DNA of 64,000 nucleotides from assembly GCA_037893245.1 (NCBI GenBank), contig JBAIAA010000262.1, positions 186,001 to 250,000 of the forward strand, given 5' to 3'. How positions within the stretch are numbered: position 1 is the stretch's first letter; each line of letters starts with the position of its first letter. The position numbers were made by a program, and so were the translations under genes. Shown here piece by piece: positions 48,562 to 59,825 of this stretch. The notes beneath the pieces were generated by a model that was given only the letters and a program-made list of their open reading frames with translations, was not told where the DNA came from and ran no database searches. The stretch is from Crossaster papposus. Lineage: Eukaryota > Echinodermata > Asteroidea > Velatida > Solasteridae.

Positions 48562-49268
48562 CACTTTCAGTGTTTTTACCCATAGGATTTACACACGTTT
48601 GTTCTGCCAATACACTTTGGCACTTTGGTAAATCCAATCGACTTGAGACTTGGTATACACTTAGACCTTCACCCACAGATGGTCCTAGAAGAAATTTGGC
48701 TCGATTGCGTCATTCAAGGTCACGTGACGTCACGTTAAAGGTTTAATTTTCCCCATAGGTTTTGTACACGTTTTTCTTCAGACTATTGACTTTTGCACTT
48801 GGGTACATCCGACCGACTTGAAACTTCGCATATACTTAGAACACCACCCCCAGATGTTTCTGAAAGAAATTCGGCACGATTGCATCATTCAAGGTCACGT
48901 GACGTCACATTAAAGGTTCACATTTTTCTCCCATTGGTTTTGTACACGTTTTTCTTTAGACTATTGACTTTGACACTTTAGTAAATCCGATCGACTTGAG
49001 ACTTGGCACACACTTAGACCACCATCCACAGACGGCCCAAGAAGAACTTCGGCACGATTACGTCATTCAAGGTCACGGGGCGTCACGTTAAAGTTTCAAT
49101 TTTTTTCCATAGGTTTTGTACACGTTTTTCTTTAGACTATTGCCTTTGACACTTTAGTAAATCTGATCGACTTGAGACTTGGAACACACAAAAGACCACC
49201 ACACACATATTGAAAGTAATTTTAGACACTCGAAACAGCTCTGTGTTTGTCCACAAACACATGTCTAG
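46773..49268 (+). mobile_element. Helentron-like family 1 units, block D
   Basis: 3' ends with CTAG lie at 47217-47220, 47458-47461, 48342-48345 and 49265-49268. The unit ending at 47461 is very short (~240 bp). Three tandem 5' palindromes (48351-48380, 48410-48438, 48479-48507) follow CTAG 48345 after five T, a clean 3'-to-5' junction. A long T run occupies about 47466-47505. Confidence 0.65.
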
Positions 49269-49280
49269 TTTTTTTTTTTT

Positions 49281-52200
49281 TTCCACTTTCAGTGTTTTTA
49301 CCCATAGGATTTACACACGTTTGTTCTGCCAATACACTTTGGCACTTTGGTAAATCGAATCGACTTGAGACTTGGTATACACTTAGACCTCCACCCACAG
49401 ATGGTCCTAGAAGAAATTTGGCTCGATTGCATCATTCAAGGTCACGTGACGTCACGTTAAAGGTTTAATTTTCCCCATAGGTTTTGTACACGTTTTTCTT
49501 CAGACTATTTACTTTGGCACTTCGGTAAATCCGACCGACTTAAAACTTGGCATACACTTAGAATACCACCCCCAGATGTTTCTGAAAGAAATTCGGCACG
49601 ATTGCGTCATTCAAGGTCACGTGGCGTCACATTAAAGGTTCACATTTTTCTCTCATTGGTTTTGTACACGTTTTTCTTTAGACTATTGACTTTGACACTT
49701 TTGTAAATTTGATCGACTTCAGACTTAGCACATACCTCGACCACCATCCCCAGAAGGGCAAAGGGACAAATCGTAATAATGACGTCATCGTGGGTCATGT
49801 GACGACACAATAAAGGAGCAGTTTTAAGGACCCTCTATCTCTAGAAGTACATGTCCGATTGGGGTCAAACTTGGTATGCAAGTATTCCTGGATGTGTTAC
49901 AGACGAAAATTAAGATGACATTGTCATGATGACATCATCGGGTATCATGTGACGTCACATTAAAGGTTCAGTTTTCCCCATAGGATTTGTACACGTTTTT
50001 TTCAACTAATATATCTTTGGCACTTGTGTAAATCCAATCGACTTCAGACTTGACACACACATAGACCCATTAACACACATATTGAAAGTAACGTTAGACA
50101 ATCGAAACAGCTCTGTGTTTGTCCACAAACACATGTCTAGTTTTTTTTTCTTCCACTTTCAGACTTTTTTCCATAGGATTTGTACACGTTTTTTCAGCCA
50201 ATACACTTTGACACTTTGGTAAATCCGATCGACTTGAGACTTGGCATACACTTAGACAACCACCCAAGGACGGTCCTAGAAGAAATTCGTCGCGATTACG
50301 TCATTCAAGGTCACGTGACTTCGCGTTAAAGGTGAAATTTTCCCCATAGGTTTTGTACACGTTTTTCTTCAGACTATTGAATTTGACACTTTGGTAAATC
50401 CGACCGACTTGAAACTTGCCATATACTCAGAACACCACCACCAAATGTTTCTGAAAGAAATTCAGCACGATTGCGTCATTCAAGGTCACGTGACGTCAAG
50501 TTAAAGGTTTAATTTTTCCCCCATAGGTTTTGTACACGTTTTTCTTTAGTCTATTGACTTTGACACTTAGTAAATCCGATCGACTTGAGACTTGGCACAC
50601 ACATAGACCACTATCCACAGACGGTCGTAGGAGAAACTTGGCACGATTACGTCATTCAAGGTCACGGGGCGTCACTTTAAAGGTTCAATTTTCCCCCATA
50701 GGTTTTGTACACGTTTTTCTTCAGACTATTGACTTTGGCACTTCGGTAAATCCGACCGACTTGAAACTTGGCATACACTTAGAATACCACCCCCAGATGG
50801 TTTTGAAATAAATTTGGCACGATTGCGTCATTCAAGGTCACGTGACGTCACATTAAAGGTTCACATTTTTCTCCCATTGGTTTTGTACACGTTTTTCTTA
50901 AGACTATTGTCTTTGACACTTTGGTAAATCCGACCGACTTTAAACTTGGCATACACTTAGAACACCACCCCCAGATGTTCCTGAAAGAAATTCGGCACGA
51001 TTGCGTCATTCAAGGTCACGTGACGTCACCTTAAAGATTCAATTTTTTCCCCATAGGTTTTGTACACGTTTTTCTTCAGACTATTGACTTTGACACTTTC
51101 GTAAATTTGATCGACTTGAGACTTGGCACACACATAGACCACCACAAACACATATTGAAAATAATGTAAGACACTCGAAACAGCTCTGTGTTTGTCCACA
51201 AACACATGTCTAGTTTTTTTTTTTTTTTCTTATTTGTCATTTTTCCCCATAGGATTTGTACACGTTTGTTCTGGCATAGCACTTTGACACTTTGGTAAAT
51301 CCGATCGACTTGAAACTTAGCATACATTTAGACAACCACCCAAAGACGGTCCTAGAAGAAATTCGGCCCGATTACGTCATTCAAGGTCACGTGACTTCGA
51401 GTTAAAGGTGAAATTTTCCCCATAGGTTTTGTACACGGTTTTGTTCAGACTATTGAATTTGACACTTTGGTAAATTCGATCGACTTGAGACTTGGCATGC
51501 ACTTAGAACACCACCCACAAATGATATTGGAAGGAATTCGGCACGATTGCGTCTTTCAAGGTCACGTGACGTCACGTTAAATGTGCAAATTATTCCCCCA
51601 TAGGTTTTGTACACGTTTTTCTTTAGACTATTAACTTTGACACTTTCGTAAATTTGATCGACTTGAGACTTAGCACACAACTCAACCACCATCCCCAGGA
51701 GGGCCAAGGGAAAAATAGTCATGATGACGTCATCGTGGGTCATGTGACGTCACATTAAAGGTGCAGTTTTCCCCATATGATTTGTACACGTTTTTTCAAC
51801 TAATATATATTTGGCACTTGTGTAAATCCAATCGACTTCAGACTTGGCACACACATAGACCACCACACACACATAGTCGTGAACCACATAACGACCGAGG
51901 ATCGATATTGTGTTTTCCTTTATTCCTTTACTATACCTTAACCCCATTACCTAGCGCTTGCCCCAACGATCGAGGACCGAATTCGGACAAGCAAACCGTC
52001 CTTCGAGGATCCTTTGTTCCCTTTGTTCTCTTGTGTGTTTCGATCCTCGATCATAATACGATACAAGAACACATATTGAAAGTAACGTTTGACAATCGAA
52101 ACAGCTCTGTGTTTGTCCACAAACACATGTCTAGTTTCTTTTTCCTTTTTTTTTTTTTCCACTTTCAGTGTTTTTACCCATAGGATTTACACACGTTTGT

Positions 52201-55200
52201 TCTGCCAATACACTTTGGCACTTTGGTAAATCCAATCGACTTGAGACTTGGTATACACTTAGACCTCCACCCACAGATGGTCCTAGAAGAAATTTGGCTC
52301 GATTGCATCATTCAAGGTCACGTGACGTCACGTTAAAGGTTTAATTTTCCCCATAGGTTTTGTACACGTTTTTCTTCAGACTATTTACTTTGGCACTTCG
52401 GTAAATCCGACCGACTTAAAACTTGGCATACACTTAGAATACCACCCCCAGATGTTTCTGAAAGAAATTCGGCACGATTGCGTCATTCAAGGTCACGTGG
52501 CGTCACATTAAAGGTTCACATTTTTCTCTCATTGGTTTTGTACACGTTTTTCTTTAGACTATTGACTTTGACACTTTTGTAAATTTGATCGACTTCAGAC
52601 TTAGCACATACCTCGACCACCATCCCCAGGAGGGCAAAGGGACAAATCGTAATAATGACGTCATCGTGGGTCATGTGACGACACAATAAAGGAGCAGTTT
52701 TAAGGACCCTCTATCTCTAGAAGTACATGTCCGATTGGGGTCAAACTTGGTATGCAAGTATTCCTGGATGTGTTACAGACGAAAATTAAGATGACATTGT
52801 CATGATGACATCATCGGGTATCATGTGACGTCACATTAAAGGTTCAGTTTTCCCCATAGGATTTGTACACGTTTTTTTCAACTAATATATCTTTGGCACT
52901 TGTGTAAATCCAATCGACTTCAGACTTGACACACACATAGACCCATTAACACACATATTGAAAGTAACGTTAGACAATCGAAACAGCTCTGTGTTTGTCC
53001 ACAAACACATGTCTAGTTTTTTTTTCTTCCACTTTCAGACTTTTTTCCATAGGATTTGTACACGTTTTTTCAGCCAATACACTTTGACACTTTGGTAAAT
53101 CCGATCGACTTGAGACTTGGCATACACTTAGACAACCACCCAAGGACGGTCCTAGAAGAAATTCGTCGCGATTACGTCATTCAAGGTCACGTGACTTCGC
53201 GTTAAAGGTGAAATTTTCCCCATAGGTTTTGTACACGTTTTTCTTCAGACTATTGAATTTGACACTTTGGTAAATCCGACCGACTTGAAACTTGCCATAT
53301 ACTCAGAACACCACCACCAAATGTTTCTGAAAGAAATTCAGCACGATTGCGTCATTCAAGGTCACGTGACGTCAAGTTAAAGGTTTAATTTTTCCCCCAT
53401 AGGTTTTGTACACGTTTTTCTTTAGTCTATTGACTTTGACACTTAGTAAATCCGATCGACTTGAGACTTGGCACACACATAGACCACTATCCACAGACGG
53501 TCGTAGGAGAAACTTGGCACGATTACGTCATTCAAGGTCACGGGGCGTCACTTTAAAGGTTCAATTTTCCCCCATAGGTTTTGTACACGTTTTTCTTCAG
53601 ACTATTGACTTTGGCACTTCGGTAAATCCGACCGACTTGAAACTTGGCATACACTTAGAATACCACCCCCAGATGGTTTTGAAATAAATTTGGCACGATT
53701 GCGTCATTCAAGGTCACGTGACGTCACATTAAAGGTTCACATTTTTCTCCCATTGGTTTTGTACACGTTTTTCTTAAGACTATTGTCTTTGACACTTTGG
53801 TAAATCCGACCGACTTTAAACTTGGCATACACTTAGAACACCACCCCCAGATGTTCCTGAAAGAAATTCGGCACGATTGCGTCATTCAAGGTCACGTGAC
53901 GTCACCTTAAAGATTCAATTTTTTCCCCATAGGTTTTGTACACGTTTTTCTTCAGACTATTGACTTTGACACTTTCGTAAATTTGATCGACTTGAGACTT
54001 GGCACACACATAGACCACCACAAACACATATTGAAAATAATGTAAGACACTCGAAACAGCTCTGTGTTTGTCCACAAACACATGTCTAGTTTTTTTTTTT
54101 TTTTCTTATTTGTCATTTTTCCCCATAGGATTTGTACACGTTTGTTCTGGCATAGCACTTTGACACTTTGGTAAATCCGATCGACTTGAAACTTAGCATA
54201 CATTTAGACAACCACCCAAAGACGGTCCTAGAAGAAATTCGGCCCGATTACGTCATTCAAGGTCACGTGACTTCGAGTTAAAGGTGAAATTTTCCCCATA
54301 GGTTTTGTACACGGTTTTGTTCAGACTATTGAATTTGACACTTTGGTAAATTCGATCGACTTGAGACTTGGCATGCACTTAGAACACCACCCACAAATGA
54401 TATTGGAAGGAATTCGGCACGATTGCGTCTTTCAAGGTCACGTGACGTCACGTTAAATGTGCAAATTATTCCCCCATAGGTTTTGTACACGTTTTTCTTT
54501 AGACTATTAACTTTGACACTTTCGTAAATTTGATCGACTTGAGACTTAGCACACAACTCAACCACCATCCCCAGGAGGGCCAAGGGAAAAATAGTCATGA
54601 TGACGTCATCGTGGGTCATGTGACGTCACATTAAAGGTGCAGTTTTCCCCATATGATTTGTACACGTTTTTTCAACTAATATATATTTGGCACTTGTGTA
54701 AATCCAATCGACTTCAGACTTGGCACACACATAGACCACCACACACACATAGTCGTGAACCACATAACGACCGAGGATCGATATTGTGTTTTCCTTTATT
54801 CCTTTACTATACCTTAACCTCATTACCTAGCGCTTGCCCCAACGATCGAGGACCGAATTCGGACAAGCAAACCGTCCTTCGAGGATCCTTTGTTCCCTTT
54901 GTTCTCTTGTGTGTTTCGATCCTCGATCGTAATACGATACAAGAACACATATTGAAAGTAACGTTTGACAATCGAAACAGCTCTGTGTTTGTCCACAAAC
55001 ACATGTCTAGTTTCTTTTTCCTTTTTTTTTTTTTCCACTTTCAGTGTTTTTACCCATAGGATTTACACACGTTTGTTCTGCCAATACACTTTGGCACTTT
55101 GGTAAATCCAATCGACTTGAGACTTGGTATACACTTAGACCTCCACCCACAGATGGTCCTAGAAGAAATTTGGCTCGATTACATCATTCAAGGTCACGTG

Positions 55201-57908
55201 ACGTCACGTTAAAGGTTTAATTTTCCCCATAGGTTTTGTACACGTTTTTCTTCAGACTATTTACTTTGGCACTTCGGTAAATCCGACCGACTTAAAACTT
55301 GGCATACACTTAGAATACCACCCCCAGATGTTTCTGAAAGAAATTCGGCACGATTGCGTCATTCAAGGTCACGTGGCGTCACATTAAAGGTTCACATTTT
55401 TCTCTCATTGGTTTTGTACACGTTTTTCTTTAGACTATTGACTTTGACACTTTTGTAAATTTGATCGACTTCAGACTTAGCACATACCTCGACCACCATC
55501 CCCAGGAGGGCAAAGGGACAAATCGTAATAATGACGTCATCGTGGGTCATGTGACGACACAATAAAGGAGCAGTTTTAAGGACCCTCTATCTCTAGAAGT
55601 ACATGTCCGATTGGGGTCAAACTTGGTATGCAAGTATTCCTGGATGTGTTACAGACGAAAATTAAGATGACATTGTCATGATGACATCATCGGGTATCAT
55701 GTGACGTCACATTAAAGGTTCAGTTTTCCCCATAGGATTTGTACACGTTTTTTTCAACTAATATATCTTTGGCACTTGTGTAAATCCAATCGACTTCAGA
55801 CTTGACACACACATAGACCCATTAACACACATATTGAAAGTAACGTTAGACAATCGAAACAGCTCTGTGTTTGTCCACAAACACATGTCTAGTTTTTTTT
55901 TCTTCCACTTTCAGACTTTTTTCCATAGGATTTGTACACGTTTTTTCAGCCAATACACTTTGACACTTTGGTAAATCCGATCGACTTGAGACTTGGCATA
56001 CACTTAGACAACCACCCAAGGACGGTCCTAGAAGAAATTCGTCGCGATTACGTCATTCAAGGTCACGTGACTTCGCGTTAAAGGTGAAATTTTCCCCATA
56101 GGTTTTGTACACGTTTTTCTTCAGACTATTGAATTTGACACTTTGGTAAATCCGACCGACTTGAAACTTGCCATATACTCAGAACACCACCACCAAATGT
56201 TTCTGAAAGAAATTCAGCACGATTGCGTCATTCAAGGTCACGTGACGTCAAGTTAAAGGTTTAATTTTTCCCCCATAGGTTTTGTACACGTTTTTCTTTA
56301 GTCTATTGACTTTGACACTTAGTAAATCCGATCGACTTGAGACTTGGCACACACATAGACCACTATCCACAGACGGTCGTAGGAGAAACTTGGCACGATT
56401 ACGTCATTCAAGGTCACGGGGCGTCACTTTAAAGGTTCAATTTTCCCCCATAGGTTTTGTACACGTTTTTCTTCAGACTATTGACTTTGGCACTTCGGTA
56501 AATCCGACCGACTTGAAACTTGGCATACACTTAGAATACCACCCCCAGATGGTTTTGAAATAAATTTGGCACGATTGCGTCATTCAAGGTCACGTGACGT
56601 CACATTAAAGGTTCACATTTTTCTCCCATTGGTTTTGTACACGTTTTTCTTAAGACTATTGTCTTTGACACTTTGGTAAATCCGACCGACTTTAAACTTG
56701 GCATACACTTAGAACACCACCCCCAGATGTTCCTGAAAGAAATTCGGCACGATTGCGTCATTCAAGGTCACGTGACGTCACCTTAAAGATTCAATTTTTT
56801 CCCCATAGGTTTTGTACACGTTTTTCTTCAGACTATTGACTTTGACACTTTCGTAAATTTGATCGACTTGAGACTTGGCACACACATAGACCACCACAAA
56901 CACATATTGAAAATAATGTAAGACACTCGAAACAGCTCTGTGTTTGTCCACAAACACATGTCTAGTTTTTTTTTTTTTTTCTTATTTGTCATTTTTCCCC
57001 ATAGGATTTGTACACGTTTGTTCTGGCATAGCACTTTGACACTTTGGTAAATCCGATCGACTTGAAACTTAGCATACATTTAGACAACCACCCAAAGACG
57101 GTCCTAGAAGAAATTCGGCCCGATTACGTCATTCAAGGTCACGTGACTTCGAGTTAAAGGTGAAATTTTCCCCATAGGTTTTGTACACGGTTTTGTTCAG
57201 ACTATTGAATTTGACACTTTGGTAAATTCGATCGACTTGAGACTTGGCATGCACTTAGAACACCACCCACAAATGATATTGGAAGGAATTCGGCACGATT
57301 GCGTCTTTCAAGGTCACGTGACGTCACGTTAAATGTGCAAATTATTCCCCCATAGGTTTTGTACACGTTTTTCTTTAGACTATTAACTTTGACACTTTCG
57401 TAAATTTGATCGACTTGAGACTTAGCACACAACTCAACCACCATCCCCAGGAGGGCCAAGGGAAAAATAGTCATGATGACGTCATCGTGGGTCATGTGAC
57501 GTCACATTAAAGGTGCAGTTTTCCCCATATGATTTGTACACGTTTTTTCAACTAATATATATTTGGCACTTGTGTAAATCCAATCGACTTCAGACTTGGC
57601 ACACACATAGACCACCACACACACATAGTCGTGAACCACATAACGACCGAGGATCGATATTGTGTTTTCCTTTATTCCTTTACTATACCTTAACCCCATT
57701 ACCTAGCGCTTGCCCCAACGATCGAGGACCGAATTCGGACAAGCAAACCGTCCTTCGAGGATCCTTTGTTCCCTTTGTTCTCTTGTGTGTTTCGATCCTC
57801 GATCGTAATACGATACAAGAACACATATTGAAAGTAACGTTTGACAATCGAAACAGCTCTGTGTTTGTCCACAAACACATGTCTAGTTTCTTTTTCCTTT
57901 TTTTTTTT
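49281..57908 (+). repeat. Three tandem copies of a 2,876-bp Helentron higher-order repeat
   Basis: Copies run at about 49281-52156, 52157-55032 and 55033-57908. Each carries 3' ends at the same offsets (CTAG 50137, 51210, 52131; 53013, 54086, 55007; 55889, 56962, 57883) and the same 193-bp insertion. Only scattered substitutions separate copies, so amplification is recent. No 5' palindrome of family 1 is present inside, so these units begin directly at T-rich sequence. Confidence 0.9.
51876..52068. mobile_element. 193-bp insertion with 7-bp target duplication (present in all three repeats)
   Basis: The segment interrupts a monomer end. ACACATA occurs on both sides (51869-51875, 52069-52075). 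Inside near the ends are GAGGATCGA and TCGATCCTC in inverted order. Equivalents lie at about 54752-54944 and 57628-57820. The class is unclear; a short MITE is likely. Confidence 0.65.
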
Positions 57909-59493
57909 TTCCACTTTCAGTGTTTTTACCCATAGGATTTACACACGTTTGTTCTGCCAATACACTTTGGCACTTTGGTAAATCCAATCGACTTGAGACT
58001 TGGTATACACTTAGACCTCCACCCACAGATGGTCCTAGAAGAAATTTGGCTCGATTACATCATTCAAGGTCACGTGACGTCACGTTAAAGGTTTAATTTT
58101 CCCCATAGGTTTTGTACACGTTTTTCTTCAGACTATTTACTTTGGCACTTCGGTAAATCCGACCGACTTAAAACTTGGCATACACTTAGAATACCACCCC
58201 CAGATGTTTCTGAAAGAAATTCGGCACGATTGCGTCATTCAAGGTCACGTGGCGTCACATTAAAGGTTCACATTTTTCTCTCATTGGTTTTGTACACGTT
58301 TTTCTTTAGACTATTGACTTTGACACTTTTGTAAATTTGATCGACTTCAGACTTAGCACATACCTCGACCACCATCCCCAGGAGGGCAAAGGGACAAATC
58401 GTAATAATGACGTCATCGTGGGTCATGTGACGACACAATAAAGGAGCAGTTTTAAGGACCCTCTATCTCTAGAAGTACATGTCCGATTGGGGTCAAACTT
58501 GGTATGCAAGTATTCCTGGATGTGTTACAGACGAAAATTAAGATGACATTGTCATGATGACATCATCGGGTATCATGTGACGTCACATTAAAGGTTCAGT
58601 TTTCCCCATAGGATTTGTACACGTTTTTTTCAACTAATATATCTTTGGCACTTAAATCTTTGATTGGTAAATCCAATCGACTTCAGACTTGACACACACA
58701 TAGACCCATTAACACACATATTGAAAGTAACGTTAGACAATCGAAACAGCTCTGTGTTTGTCCACAAACACATGTCTAGTTTTTTTTTCTTCCACTTTCA
58801 GACTTTTTTCCATAGGATTTGTACACGTTTTTTCAGCCAATACACTTTGACACTTTGGTAAATCCGATCGACTTGAGACTTGGCATACACTTAGACAACC
58901 ACCCAAGGACGGTCCTAGAAGAAATTCGTCGCGATTACGTCATTCAAGGTCACGTGACTTCGCGTTAAAGGTGAAATTTTCCCCATAGGTTTTGTACACG
59001 TTTTTCTTCAGACTATTGAATTTGACACTTTGGTAAATCCGACCGACTTGAAACTTGCCATATACTCAGAACACCACCACCAAATGTTTCTGAAAGAAAT
59101 TCAGCACGATTGCGTCATTCAAGGTCACGTGACGTCAAGTTAAAGGTTTAATTTTTCCCCCATAGGTTTTGTACACGTTTTTCTTTAGTCTATTGACTTT
59201 GACACTTAGTAAATCCGATCGACTTGAGGCTTGGCACACACATAGACCACTATCCACAGACGGTCGTAGTAGAAACTTGGCACGATTACGTCATTCAAGG
59301 TCACGGGGCGTCACTTTAAAGGTTCAATTTTCCCCCATAGGTTTTGTACACGTTTTTCTTTAGACTATTGACTTTGACACTAGTAAATCTGATCGACTTG
59401 AGACTTGGCACACACAAAAGACCACCACATACACATTGAAAGTAACTTTGGACACTCGAAACAGCTCTGTGTTTGTCCACAAAACATGTCTAG
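57909..59493 (+). mobile_element. Partial fourth copy and terminal Helentron 3' end
   Basis: This follows the 2,876-bp repeat to about 59340, with a change at 58653-58668, then switches to the sequence seen near 41840-41986. CTAG lies at 58776-58779 and 59490-59493. The last hairpin has a 1-base deletion (ACAAAACA). Family-1 sequence stops here, so this is the right border of the whole array. Confidence 0.7.
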
Positions 59494-59825
59494 TTAGTAT
59501 TGTTTTTCTTAATTTTCCTTGCCTTTTCCCAGTCCCGCTCTTCATTTTCATTCCCATTTTTAATTCTATCCTTTAAGCTGTTCTATCCTTTAAACTCGAT
59601 CCGAGTTTGGTTCAGGCCGATTTTATCGGGAATCACACCCGGCGCGAACTGGTTATGATCTGAACTACAACTTCGTTTCAAAACTGAAAAGAACATTACA
59701 GAACATTACTTTATGATAACACGAAATTTTCATAAGAAACACAGGTATTAGTTACTTTGATTGGTTTAACTTTAACAAAACACGATCAGTCCTTTTCAGG
59801 GCCACACATTATCCACTAACTATTC
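59494..59825. other. Unassigned flank
   Basis: Unique-looking DNA between the Helentron array and the 16-bp satellite. CTATCCTTTAA is repeated twice near 59567 and 59584. Confidence 0.4.

Noticed and set aside
25107-57914. Lysine-rich or phenylalanine-rich small proteins across the Helentron array
   Set aside because: They come from T/A runs and repeated monomers, recur at each duplication, and lack a consistent frame between monomers.
25067-59493. Ordinary satellite DNA with no mobile origin
   Set aside because: Recurring hairpin-CTAG ends, matching subterminal inverted repeats and clean 3'-to-5' joins are better explained by Helentron-type elements; a second family repeats the same design.
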